The position numbers were made by a program, and so were the translations under genes. Below the pieces are notes generated by a model. That model was given only the letters and a program-made list of their open reading frames with translations, did not search any database and was not told the origin of the DNA. A DNA stretch of 64,000 nucleotides from Strongylocentrotus purpuratus (lineage: Eukaryota; Echinodermata; Echinoidea; Camarodonta; Strongylocentrotidae). The stretch covers positions 23,167,389 through 23,231,388 of the forward strand of contig NW_022145601.1 of the NCBI RefSeq assembly GCF_000002235.5. The letters are read 5' to 3'. This document shows positions 52,600-63,749 of this stretch, one piece after another (the first letter of the stretch is position 1; the number at the start of each line of letters is the position of its first letter).

Positions 52600-53620
52600 A
52601 GCTTCAGTATCGAAAGTTCACTCACTTGAAATCGGTTTTGGATTGATACAATGTCTATTTTTACATATCGTTGCTACGTGATTCTTTTATATAAAATAGC
52701 TATATAATTAAGTATTCTGGTTGCTTGAAGCACAGATCCAGAACGCGTATTAAACAGTCCAGCTTTATTAATCATTACAAATGTTTTGCCATTAAAGAGC
52801 ATCCCACCTAACCTTTGCGGCAAATATAACAGTAAAATTAAAAAATTGTTACATTTTTTCTGAATGTTTGACAAATATCTGTAATGATAAATATGATTAT
52901 TCAAATTGGCAAATAGGTTATTCGATTCTGACGTAATTGGGAGCGTTAAATTTGCTCAAGTATGAATTTCAGTTCCTCTTCAAAATATACTTCGGCGGTA
53001 ATACCCCCACCCCTCCCCCCCCCCCCCCCACCCCTGGCTGTACAACAAAGATTATCGATTACGCAAGTTATAATGTTTCTATTCAATTTAAATTAATGGT
53101 TAACATTCCTGACCGAAAGGCGGTCATTACATTTGTGATTACGACTTTTTGAAATCCCCACACGACGAATGATGATCTCGAATTGTTTTCTCTCCCCCCC
53201 CCCCTCTCTCTCTCTCTCTCTCTTTCTCCCTCCAGGCCCCCCCCCCCCCCCCCCCTCGACTCACTGTGTTAATTGATATGATTTTTTTTCTTCTTCATGT
53301 CTCATTTAGGTAATTTTACCAAAACAAACTGTTCTTATACTCTATTCTTTTGTTACATTTACGTAATTTACGTAATTTTACCAAAACAAACTGTTCTTAT
53401 ACTCTATTCTGTTGTTTCCCCATTCGGAAAAAATTGTGAAATATACCAACCACTTATGTAGCCTATTCTTTAAAACATAGAAGAAGAATATACCTTAATA
53501 TTTATTATAGTACATGATTTAATTTCTATACCTCTATCTGCAGAAAATAACTTTTATCGAATTATTTTTCTTCTTCATTTCCGAGTCCCTCAACTCAAGC
53601 AGGATGTAATACATGTCCAT
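52600..53620. other. right end of unit C, no gene seen
   Basis: AT-rich, with C runs (about 53017-53030, 53235-53253), a CT tract and a 50-bp tandem duplication: GTAATTTTACCAAAACAAAC then TGTTCTTATACTCTATTCT at about 53310 and 53370. Relates to 40800-41950. Confidence 0.5.
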
Positions 53621-53860
53621 GAGCGATGGCAGTTGGTATAGAGCAGTGGTCTTGTACGTGATCCGGTGACCGTACCCGGGTTCGAAACCAATACAAGTCG
53701 ATATGCGCTAGTGCCCTTTGATAAGGCATTCATCCTCATTACCAGGTCCCTCGGAGAGGACCTTAAGCCGTCGGCTGTCTGGTTGCTTACTAACAAGCAT
53801 TTATGCTTTCTTAGCAGTCATGCAGGTAGAATAACTATCGCCACTCAACTCAATATTTAT
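53621..53860 (+). mobile_element. tRNA-derived SINE
   Basis: The head has a polymerase III A box (TGGCAGTTGGT, 53627-53637) and B box (GGTTCGAAACC, 53679-53689) in tRNA spacing. The body continues CCCTTTGATAAGGCATTCAT ... CTTAAGCCGTCGGCTG ... TTAGCAGTCATGCAGG, shared with the minus-strand fragment at 41530-41605. The head lacks a clean anticodon arm, so it is not a functional tRNA gene. Open frames across it have no protein match. Confidence 0.8.
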
Positions 53861-56800
53861 TGCATATCAATTCCTTCGCGCTCCTTTTGGGAGATCAACC
53901 GACCCGCGCGCATTTTATATTACATGACATATGGTAAAATTCTCGACATCTTTTTACACTTTTCTTTACCATTAAAAATCGAAATTGAGAATAATATCCT
54001 CAATCGAGATATGAGAAGAAGGAAACATTTCCTTTACATTCCATGTAAAACCATGCCCTTACTTGAAAAAAAACCTCCGTCACTTTGACGTTGAACTTTA
54101 CAATCCATTTAAAAAAAATTACTCTCTCATACACAATGTCAATGGATCGGTCGTACTGTGCTCGATTGCCTTTCAATAAACAAATCTTTAACTTTGCAGC
54201 AACGCGTTTTGCGTCAAATTTGTAAATCCTCAATCACAGACAATGACATATGGTACGTAAGCTTTTCATACATATAAATTTCATTTTGATTGATTCATTT
54301 TTAGCTCCGTCATTTTTCATGTTAAATCATGCTTCATGTCCCATTTTAGAAGCCCGACCCAGGGTTTTGTGCCAGCTAGCCGTATGCATGTACGTAATGC
54401 TATGCATACACATACTGAACATGCATAAGTACAGTACATGTACACGTACACACGCAGCGCAGCGCGTACGAGCGCACTGCACTACATTTGATTGGGTCAG
54501 TACCATTATGAAAATAGGGTAACAATGAGTGGGATGGGTTTAGTGCCGTCACAATAAACTTGCGCATTACACGCGTACGTATAATTAGAGCAATTTATGC
54601 ACCCCCAAGAAATAATGAATACAGCCCGACCTCTCTACACACAGAACTGCACAGATACCGCACAGTCCGGTCAAGGCGGTACGCGTAGCGTTAAACTGCC
54701 AAATTTACAGAAATTGTGAGGAGCACTTTTGCTATGAAAGGAATTGATATGAGAGGAAAGTGATCGGAGATGCGATTTAAATTAATCTTGATCTCAATTA
54801 ATAACCCCTTCACATATAGGCCTACACGGATTTTTCTTACGAGTCATGATCCAACTCGTAGTCAATTGCAAACATCTGTAAATAACGCGTCACGATTGTT
54901 GCGGTTATTTTACGATTTGTTTACGAGCTATGTAGGGATTACGAGTGCTTACGTGTAATTGTTACGAGCACTTTACGAATAGATACGTTTACTTTACGTA
55001 TTCTTAAGTATTGTTTATGACTTAGGGAAAGGTATAAAAGCTGCAAAATCGTAAGGTCTCGTAATACTCGTATCTAACCAGGGACGGATCCATAGTCCTC
55101 ATTACCCCCCAACACCATAATCTGTCTTCAGAAGAAGAAGAATTTTGTTTTTCTATGTCAGTGACCTTTGATCACACATGAGCATCATTATCCTGGCTGT
55201 GTAGTAAAAGCTGTGCTTTGATTCTCAACATTTCAAACACCACTGACAGTCTGACACTGTACAAAACTCAACTGATTTCACTAAAAATCGGTACTTTAGA
55301 GACAATTGATGATACCTAAATAGCAGTAAAATGCATTTTTTTCAACTTACTGGTGTTAAAAAGAATAATTTTTAAAATTCAAATTGTAAATGCAATATTG
55401 TGTGGTGTGTGTATTTGTACTGTGTATAGGGTCTAGGTCAAGTATGCAGTGCATGCTAGCTAGAGGTCAATACGCATTGCACTGTTGACTAGACTCTCTG
55501 TCTGTCATCTATGTTTTGCTGGAGCTGGAGTGACCATTGATAGGCAGAGAGAATCTTTGAGTAAGCGATAAACAGGTAAAAACTGGTTTTGTGGATAAAG
55601 ATTTTAGTGATTGTGATTCGTGTTCTTTTATATAATAATATCATGAATATGCCGCCGAGATTTCCAGGGGAACTTGACTGGGTTTGTCCGTAAATTCATC
55701 ATACCTGTCCCATTAACTGAGTTTCGTGTAATGTCCCGAGACGGAGAACGAGATCGGGCGCGCGTAAACAACCAACAATCAGGCACGCTGCTGCTGCGCC
55801 GCCTGCGCCGCCTGCGCCTGCGTTAGACCGAAAATTCCTGTCTCTTTCGTTCGTTAGCCTCTGATTTGTGTAGGGTCGGCTCCTTTCTTTAGAGACAGAA
55901 CAGGACCATAGGCGATAGTGTTCATGTTCGGTGTAACGTTTGTTTACACCGAACTTGGGTCTTGGCCAAACTAATGCCTAATTTTTATATTTTACCGGAT
56001 CCGGATGTATAGTTAGTGGCTCTGGTCTGCGGCCGATCGGCGGGAACTGCCGATTCTATTTTTATTGGAATACTCACAGAATACTTCAATACCCTCAATA
56101 AAGAGTCCATATACTTACCTATTAAATAGAAGTCACAAATAACCAAACTGACCCACAGCGTGGTCAGCATTGACCATGTTTCGAAATGCTTCGAGTTCCC
56201 CGGTTTGCGGGCACGCAGTACCGGTTTGCGGCACGCGTACGTCACAAAGCTTTATGCGCTACGTCACGATGAAAGCATGTACCAAATTACTACGGGTAAC
56301 CCAAATTCTCATGTTTATCTGTTGCTACGGTAAATTTGTGAAGTTTTAAACAATTTCACCTTTTCCTCGAATGGATCATCCCATACGGGGGTACGTACTA
56401 CTAGAAACTATCGGGTCATAGGGGGTACACACATCAGCACACATACCATCATACACAATCCCGCATGTTATGTGTGTATTAACACCCCCTGCCGCAAACC
56501 AGAAAAACACGTAATTACGTGCCGGTTTGCGGTCACCCCATGCAACTAGCCATGCGGTGGCACAATCAAAATATCTGCGATAGGAGACAGACCACAGCCA
56601 TCATACTTCCACAAAAACATCAAATTTCACCTCCAATCGGACAAATATCGGACAAATAGAGCTACAATATTGATCTAGTCATGCCTCGATCTCTTAACTT
56701 AAAAGTTAGCACCTGCTGGAATTTTCATCGGCGACTGGTGCCGTAGATTTCCGACATCGCTGACGGATACTCCGTACCGATAGGAGCACCTGCTACGGAC

Positions 56801-57131
56801 ATTTTCGGCAAAGCAGAACTTACCGTGGAATCCACGGTAGGTTTCAATGATTATTATCGAGTCATATTCATTTTATTTTTGAAACAAATACCCCTGGCCG
56901 CAAACCGGGCGATGCCGCAAACCGGAGACTCTACTCTAGGCCTAATAAGTAGACCTAGAATAGATCTAGTCTAGATGATCTAAAGTTCGACTTCTAGAAT
57001 CTATCAGATTTATTTTATATTGTAAATTAGGCCTAGACCTAGTCATCGGTTCCACTTACTTACCAACTTGACTGAAATAATCTGTTTAATGGTCCCTTTT
57101 TAGGAAATTATGGGTCAAAATCGACATCCAT
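53861..57131. other. intergenic, GC-rich in part, no gene seen
   Basis: Includes a stretch rich in TACGA/TCGTA (54830-55080), a GC-rich patch with CTGCTGCGCCGCCTGCGCC (55780-55830) that could be promoter-like, and the CCGGTTTGCGG cluster. No exon recognised. The 5' non-coding exon of GTF2H2 may lie here or in the next region. Confidence 0.5.
56200..56926. repeat. CCGGTTTGCGG motif cluster, probable transposon ends
   Basis: Six copies of CCGGTTTGCGG or its complement: forward at about 56200, 56221 and 56522, reverse at about 56491, 56897 and 56914. The outer copies are paired (two forward at the left edge, two reverse at the right), as subterminal repeats of an inverted-repeat element would be. 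The inner pair may mark a junction of two elements. Confidence 0.55.
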
Positions 57132-58172
57132 GGGGCCGTTTCTCGAAACCGTCATAACTACAAGATCAACGACATCTCGCCACTGTCGCGCAACTTGTCA
57201 GCTAAGTAAGTGTTTCACGAAGCCGTCTTTGCCAAGATGAGCGACAACTTCCGCGACAAGCGAGTTGTCACTGCTCCGAACCTGTCATATCTTTTTAATT
57301 GCTGTAAAGCGCCATCACAAGTCAGTTTGTTGCCATTCCATGGGCCGCAAAATGTACGATTAGTTTCACCATCATTTTGAAAAAAATATAGACGATTTCG
57401 GTACGTAATCCTCTGGGATGCGAAATGCAAATGTAAAAAAGTGATAATACAAATTATACAGTAATTTTAAAAAGCTGAATATAAACATTAAATCACAAAT
57501 CATTAAACTATAACATATAAATAAAAGAGATAAGAATGTTAGTATTGTTACACACCGTTGTCCATAGTCGATCAATAGTCTTTTCTTAGTATACCATCAT
57601 ACCTTTGGGGCCTATGTGCATTATTATACCCTCTCTAATTACTTCTTTCAAATTATATTTTCAATATCAAATCAATTATATAACGAGTATTTATGAGACT
57701 CTGGAATAAAAACTGGCTGAGAAAAGGTATTTTGCCTAAAATTCCTCGTCACAATAAACAAAAATGTACGTATTGATAAACTATCACATTACGGTATCCT
57801 TCAACTAACTTTTTATTCGACTGTCGAAAAAAAAACACCGGTTTTTCTTCAATTTAAGAATCTTTATAGAAATATGCAAATCGTTTGGTGATCTACATTT
57901 GATAATGACAATATTCATTATTTATTTTAGGAAAATTTATATGTATATATATATTTCTTTTTGAACAATTTTAGCCCCAAAACTTGTTTTGGGGTATTCT
58001 TGATAAATCAAATGGATCGTGACAAAGACTATGTTCTTGAGCTGCTAGTATCGCGATATATCGATATCATGTCTGTGATGGCTTTGTGAAACGGTTTATC
58101 TGCTTCATGACATCTCCGTAGGTCGGCGACAAAGATATGACTGTCATGGAGTTGGTTTCGAGAAACGGCCCC
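57132..58172. mobile_element. inverted-repeat element with GGGGCCGTTTCTCGAAACC ends
   Basis: About 1.04 kb between GGGGCCGTTTCTCGAAACC and its complement GGTTTCGAGAAACGGCCCC (nearly perfect). Further inverted similarity continues inward (ATGACAGTCATA, GGAGATGTC). AT-rich core with no transposase. Confidence 0.75.
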
Positions 58173-58189
58173 CAGATTGAAAATCTTGC

Positions 58190-59293
58190 AAGCCGTATTT
58201 TAACTCTCGCTGCGCATGACCTGGTGCTCCTTCCTAGAAACCAACGACAAGACAGTCATAACTTTATCCGCCAACTACGGAGATGTCTCTGATCTTCCTG
58301 AACCATTTCACGAAGAGCTTACTAGCTAGTATCTCATGAGATCGATACTATCGGCGAGAAGAGGAGCCGAGATTTAGCCTTAGTCTCAATACCACCGGAA
58401 TATTACAAAATTAATATTAGGGAAAATGCAATTATTTAAATTAATTAGTAATAAAAAAGATTGAAAGTGATATCAAGAAATAAGAGATGCAATATACTTC
58501 CAAATTTGTGTAGATTATACAATAGAAGTAGACCTACTTGTAAAATATAATTGTGAGTAGGGTCTTCATTACATGACCGGTGAATCAATTTTGTTCTTGA
58601 AATGGGTAGGCCTACCCCCCGGATATTTCCATTTGATAGTTTATAAAAATACACCCTTAAATTATTCTTAGTAAAAATACAATCGTTTGAAAGTTTTGTC
58701 CAATGTTTTAGGCGTCAGTAAAATTTTCAAATGACAAAACTTCAACATTCCAAAGGTTAAAACACATGTTTTAAACTGTTCATTTAACACATTTGAAGAT
58801 AGAATTTATTTTGAAAGCAATATGGGTCTGAAAACTAAAGAATACACTTCAAACTATTGCTTGCCTGCCGTGGCAAAAAAACCTATCCCTTCAACAATTT
58901 TACAATGTGGAAATAAAGGTGTATCAGTTTATTTAAGTGGGGGAAATCCTTCGATACAAACATGGCATATTTTCATAAGATTATCAATACATAACAAAAC
59001 ACAATATGAAAACACGATAACTCACTGTTTAGGTGAATGTGTTGAAAAATCATAGCTGGAGGATTTATTGTCCATAGTCTACCCAATAAATGACTTGTGA
59101 TGGCGCTGCCCATCGACTAAATAGTTATGACAGAGATATGACGGTGTAGAAGGCGTCATAACTCCTTAGTCAGGATGTTGTCGTTGATCTTGGCAAAGAG
59201 GGCTTGGTGAAACACGTAGCGGACAAGTTGCTCACTAACGCTGATTTAGTCAAGAAGTTAGACTTATGACGGTTTGTAGGAACAGGCCCCAGG
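58190..59293. mobile_element. diverged relative of the preceding element
   Basis: The left part (CTAGAAACCAACGACAAGAC, then CTACGGAGATGTCTCTGATC) repeats the arm of 57132-58172, and the right part ends TTTGTAGGAACAGGCCCC. A second, older member of the family next to the first. The 77-codon frame at 58822-59055 lies in its core and is not recognised. Confidence 0.5.
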
Positions 59294-59958
59294 TGATGAC
59301 GTCATCTAAATCTCATCCCTTCTAGTCTACGCCGAAGGCAACATGATTATGAAGGAAAAACTGTGCGCGAGCTACAAGCTCGTAATGACGTTATCACAGT
59401 TGGGATCCAGTCATAAAAATGTGCTCTAGGGTTTTTCTTTATTTAGACTTAACAATTAATTTAGAAAAAAACAACGAGAATAAGTCTAATTTTCTCATAG
59501 AGTCTAGGGTCTAGACTACTATAAAAAAAACATTGAAAATCATTGTAAAACATCAAGATATAAAAACTTGCTTTCAGCTACTCTGTCAGTTTTCTTGAAG
59601 CTACTGGCATGCGCATGATGAGATTAGCAATCACGCAGAAAGTTGAGAAACTGCATTGCTTAATCTCCCCTCACTACCTAATCGGTACAATGTACTTCAG
59701 TCTATGTATAGAGGCTGTCAGTGGAGCCAGACGTAGACTGAAGCTTTTGGTCTATCCATGAAATAGCAATTGCAACTTTGACAAAATAAATCGTGGCCAG
59801 GCCTTTAAAGACCAGAGGGAAACAGGGACAATCAGCTACTGTAGACAGGTAGCCTTTCTAGACAGGTTCTATATCACACTTTTCTCCTTGGAGGGAGACA
59901 ATATAGGTGACCTCTATAGACAGGTGACCTTTATAGTGATTAGAGAGGTGGCCACTTA

Positions 59959-60072
59959 TGGGGCGTTGCAAGAAAGTTGCAATCAATTGCAAATCCCCTA
60001 AATCAAGCGTAAGTCTTGCGATTAATTGCAAATTTGCAATTGATCGCAACTCAACTTTCTTGCAACGCCCCA
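59959..60072. mobile_element. foldback MITE, TGGGGCGTTGCAAG family, copy 1
   Basis: A 114-bp hairpin with ends TGGGGCGTTGCAAGAAAGTT / AACTTTCTTGCAACGCCCCA and a TTA duplication (59956-59958, 60073-60075), compatible with PIF/Harbinger target use. Confidence 0.85.
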
Positions 60073-60194
60073 TTAGTAAGAAAGAGATAGAGAAAGGGGG
60101 GGGGGGGAGGGGAAATAAAAGATAGATATAGTTAACTTAATTGAATTGTTAAAACTTTAATCCTAACAAAATCCTAGGAGAGTTAGGAGACTAG

Positions 60195-60272
60195 TGGGGC
60201 ATTGCAAGAAAGTTGCAATCGATTGCAAATATCAGTTCTTGCAATCAATCGCAACTTTCTTGCAACGCCCCA
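60195..60272. mobile_element. foldback MITE, TGGGGCGTTGCAAG family, copy 2
   Basis: A 78-bp version with ends TGGGGCATTGCAAGAAAGTT / AACTTTCTTGCAACGCCCCA and a TAG duplication (60192-60194, 60273-60275). Shorter core than copy 1, 122 bp away. Confidence 0.85.
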
Positions 60273-60381
60273 TAGACAGTTTTGACTGTACATGTACTTA
60301 TACATTTACCATGATGTTTTATTCCAGAGAGGTGAATATTCTGAGGTCTCTGAAACTGGAAGGAAAGAGTTGATTGAAACA

Positions 60382-63110
60382 ATGGCAGATGACGAACCTG
60401 AGAAGGGCTATACGTGGGAAGGAGATTATGAAAGGACCTGGTAAGCATAATTGAAATCTGATGTAAACATAAGAAATTCCAAATTAGAAGAAATGTAGAC
60501 ATTCTGCTTGAAGTGTATGCCAATGTTTTTTTTAATTGTTTTTTTAGATAATGATTTCCCGGTAAAGTGAGTATTGGTCTGTTTCTTCATTTCTGTAATG
60601 TTTTGCATTCAATGGTTTATTTTGTAATATATATGTGTTATGTGTTACCTTTTTGTCAACTTAGAACTTGCAGATTTTTTGGACATATTTTCAAGTAAAA
60701 ATATATAATGCTGCTTGCCTGGACATCAACAACTTTTCTAGCAAGCGAGCAAAAACAAACTTTATTATAATGAAAGTATTATTTTGTCATCAATATACAC
60801 TAGATCAAAAAACTACACATTCCCTCACCTCTCTGCCAGAATATGAGTTTATTTTAGTCATTTATGTTTTTTCAGAATTCTCAGGCCCCATATTTTACAA
60901 ACCTTATTGTTTTCATTGTTTTGAACTCTTTGGCCCGAATTCACAAAGGAGGTTTAAAGTTAACCCATGGTTTAAGTCTTCATTTACATAACCCATGGTT
61001 TAAAATTAGCACAAAAAAGGCGTGACACAGTTAGAGGTCCAATATTAGACGTGCTCAGGGCAAGGTACGCTTAATTTGCTCTAATGCTTAAACCATGGGT
61101 TACGTAAAATGAGGGTTTAAACCATGGGTTAAGTTAAACCTCCTTTGTGAATTCAGGCCTTTGTTTTCATTTTTTTCTAATTCATTTTGATGAGTTTTAC
61201 ATTCTCTTTGTAATGTAATGACAGTAAAATTTAAATGATTTGTTGTGAATATGTGTTTACACATTTCTTTTAAATGAGGATCTGGAAACTAGCAATGAAC
61301 TTTCAAATTTATTTTTTTTCTTCTTCTCCATCTTAGGGAGGCTCTCCAAGAGGATGAAGAAGGCTCACTCCAGGCCACTGTGGATGATATCATCCAGAGA
61401 GCAAAGAGAAGAAGATTGGAGGATCGACCCAGCAATGTCAGGCTTGGCATGGTAAGGTCAGAGGTTATACAGCAGGTCGTGTAGTAGGGACTTCCCCCCT
61501 TTTTGTTTTTCATACATGTTTTGTTGAGGTTTCAGTGTCTCTGTTCCATTGTGTGCTCATCCTCATGTATACTTTACCCTGTACATGGGGAGTGTTTCAC
61601 AAAGACTAAGATCAACTTCAAGTTGGACTTAACTATGGCAGGCCGTTCAAGCCACTACTTGTAGTTCCTCTAACCATTCCTGGCATTGCTTTCTCAAGGG
61701 ACGTACAAATCGTGATCACAAATCTACAGAATTTACCTTTTTTTTATAGTTCATTACTGAAGGAAAAAATATTATCTAAAGATCATAATTGAGAGACCAA
61801 TGGTGAGAGCAACCAGTGGCATGAATGGCCTGCCATAGTTATGTCCAACTTAAAGTCTATCTTTGTCAATGTGAAATTGGAGTATAAAGTATTAGTTCTA
61901 TGCCTATGTTTATTTGGAAACTATTTATAGTTGAAGGTTTTCTGAGATAAAATAACCCCCAAATGTTTAAATGGTACCAGAGTGCTAAAACATGAAGAGA
62001 TTCTTCTTTAACTGCGCTCAAGCAATGCTGTAAGAATTCCGAATGCAGGTTCTGGTAATGTTGCTAATGTGTTTGTTTCAGATGCGGCATCTGTTCATCC
62101 TGTTGGACTGTTCACGTTCGATGGAAGATCAGGACCTCAAACCCAACAGACTGGCTTGCTGTACCAAGGTAGGTTACTAATACATACTTTGTAGCTCCCA
62201 AACCCCCAAAGCGCCCTTTCTTAGGCTCGTTGAAACCACTCACACACTCTCATTCTGTAGAGGGTTAGGATTTCAAACCCAACAGACTGGCTTGCTGTAC
62301 AAAGGTAGATTACTAATACATACTTTGTAGCTCCCAAACCCCCAAAGCGCCCTTTCTTAGGCTCGTTGAAACCACTCATACACTCTCATTCTGTAGAGGG
62401 TTAGGATTTCAAACCCAACAGACTGGCTTGCTGTACCAAGGTAGGTTACTTACATAGAAGGGTTTGTACCCCGGAGTACCGAAAGCACCTTTCTTTAGCT
62501 TGTTGAAACTGCCCATGCAAGCTTCAATAGAGGGTTGGGTTTTCAAACCCAACAGACTGGCTTGCTGTACCAAGGTAGACTTACATTGAGGGGTTTGTAC
62601 CCTGGAGTACCGAAAGCCCCTTTCTTTAACTCATTGCAACTGCCCATGCACTCTAATTCTATTGAGGACTGGGCCCCTTTACCTTACAGATGTGCATGCT
62701 GTGCCAAGAGACATTATACTTATACTGAAGGGTTGATATCCTGTAGCCTTAAAAGCACAAAACAGCCCTTTCTATTTCGTCTTTGAAACCACCCATACAC
62801 TTACACCTGCTAGAGGCCTTTCGTGTAATTTACCAAAATTATTGTTGGTTTGGCTCAATCAATTTTAGTTCTGGGCCCTAAAAATTAAGATAATTTGCAC
62901 ATACCTATAAGTGAAAAGAGCTAAGATTTCTGCACAGTGTCTTAATTTTGTTTAAATTGAGTTATAATATTTCTTGATGGTTAAATACATGTGCGCTTCT
63001 ACCCTTACTTTTGCAGCTTTATTTAATTGTCTCTCTTGGAAATGTTGTTTATCTTTCAGTTGCTTGAACATTTTATCGAGGAATACTTTGATCAGAACCC
63101 AATTAGCCAG
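60382..63110 (+). CDS. GTF2H2: GTF2H2, TFIIH subunit p44 (5' part; continues past the window)
   Basis: Four coding exons seen: 60382-60440, 61337-61451, 62082-62168, 63060-63110; 104 codons in one frame across GT-AG introns (phases 2, 0, 0, 0). It starts [20 protein letters not shown] and continues [19 protein letters not shown], then [20 protein letters not shown] and PNRLACCTK, then [17 protein letters not shown]. Every exon aligns closely by eye with human GTF2H2. From residue 59 on this is the von Willebrand A domain; DCSRS fits the MIDAS pattern DxSxS. p44 (yeast Ssl1) is a core TFIIH subunit that binds and stimulates the XPD helicase in nucleotide-excision repair and transcription initiation. 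An acceptor (TTTATTCCAG) lies 53 bp before the ATG, so a non-coding first exon is expected upstream. The rest of the vWA domain and the zinc-binding C-terminus lie outside the window. Confidence 0.95.
60932..61159. mobile_element. inverted-repeat MITE in GTF2H2 intron 1
   Basis: A 228-bp element with ends GGCCCGAATTCACAAAGGAG / CTCCTTTGTGAATTCAGGCC and a repeated inner AACCCATGGTTTAA block in each arm. Flanked by TTT on both sides, a possible 3-bp duplication. Confidence 0.82.
61595..61876. mobile_element. inverted-repeat MITE in GTF2H2 intron 2
   Basis: Arms of about 55 bp: TTTCACAAAGACTAAGATC ... ACTATGGCAGGCCGTTCA on the left, mirrored by TGAATGGCCTGCCATAGTTA ... CTTTGTCAATGTGAAA on the right. 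One arm of the same family is at about 12050-12125 in C1orf50 intron 3 (ACGGCCTGCCATAGTTAGG). Confidence 0.78.
62138..62690 (+). repeat. tandem array copying the 3' end and donor of GTF2H2 exon 3
   Basis: The last 31 bases of exon 3 (ACCCAACAGACTGGCTTGCT then GTACCAAG) plus about 105 bp of intron are repeated with starts at 62138, 62274, 62410 and 62544 (periods 136, 136, 134), and a degenerate fifth copy lies near 62680. Three intronic copies keep a GT in donor position (62305, 62441, 62575) next to AAAG/CAAG. Confidence 0.92.
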
Positions 63111-63409
63111 GTAAGAAATGCTACAGTAAGAGTATGTACAAATAATGTATGATTCATGAACAATTATTAAAATCGATGTGAACCTGAATTATTCATTCTC
63201 CAATTGCATCCTGGCATATTTTGTATTAAAGGGGGCTTAGATTTCAAATACCAACTTGTAGAGAATGAAAACAGTGATCTGTTCAGAGCTAATAGGGCAT
63301 TGACTATTATAAAGTGATAAAGTATATGAGTTGATGCCCTTCTGGCTCCAAACAGAAGTTATGTTTGATATATTTGATATATATTCAGTTTTATGTGCCA
63401 CCTAGTGCC

Positions 63410-63749
63410 TAGCCTATAATCTAGGCGGAGTGCCGAGCTTTTTTCTTTGCTGCTAGAGTAGACTAACCCTAAGCAGAACGTCTGATACGGCGAGACTACG
63501 AACCGTGAGTCGCGAAGCGGCTCACCGCCTATAATCACTGGTCGTATTCATGAGGTTTTTTCGTACGAAAAACTGCCACGGATTCATGGTCGATAATAAA
63601 AAAAACAACGACTAAAGCTAGACCAGTGATTATAGGCGGTGAGCCGCTTCGCGACTCACGGTTCGTAGTCTCGCCGTATCAGACGTTCTGCTTAGGGTTA
63701 GTCTAGCAGCAAAAAAAAAAGCTCGGCACTCCGCCTAGATTATAGGCTA
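63410..63749. mobile_element. long-arm foldback element (MULE-like) in GTF2H2 intron 4
   Basis: A 340-bp element made of two near-perfect arms of about 135 bp around a spacer of about 75 bp, starting TAGCCTATAATCTAGGCGG and ending in its complement. Flanked by a 9-bp direct repeat CCTAGTGCC (63401-63409, 63750-63758), within a longer 12-bp match. Long inverted arms and a 9-bp duplication fit Mutator-like elements. No open frame. Confidence 0.88.

Larger units (their letters stand above)
44885..53560. repeat. segmental duplication unit C (discontinuous)
   Basis: Homology to A and B covers gene C and its near flank (to about 48840), the block 49900-50260 (like 24770-25190), 52140-52600 (like 27850-28340) and 52900-53560 (like 40800-41950 beside unit B). 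Between these, unit C has its own sequence. It is clearly more diverged than A is from B. Confidence 0.8.

Noticed and set aside
53621-53695. Functional tRNA gene
   Set aside because: A and B boxes are present, but the acceptor and anticodon arms do not pair cleanly and the sequence continues into a SINE body.
53666-54088. 140-codon open frame
   Set aside because: Its first third lies on the tRNA-derived SINE and the rest has no family resemblance or exon signals.
62535-62786. 83-codon frame starting [14 protein letters not shown]
   Set aside because: It is the wrong-frame reading of a repeated copy of the GTF2H2 exon 3 end within the tandem array.
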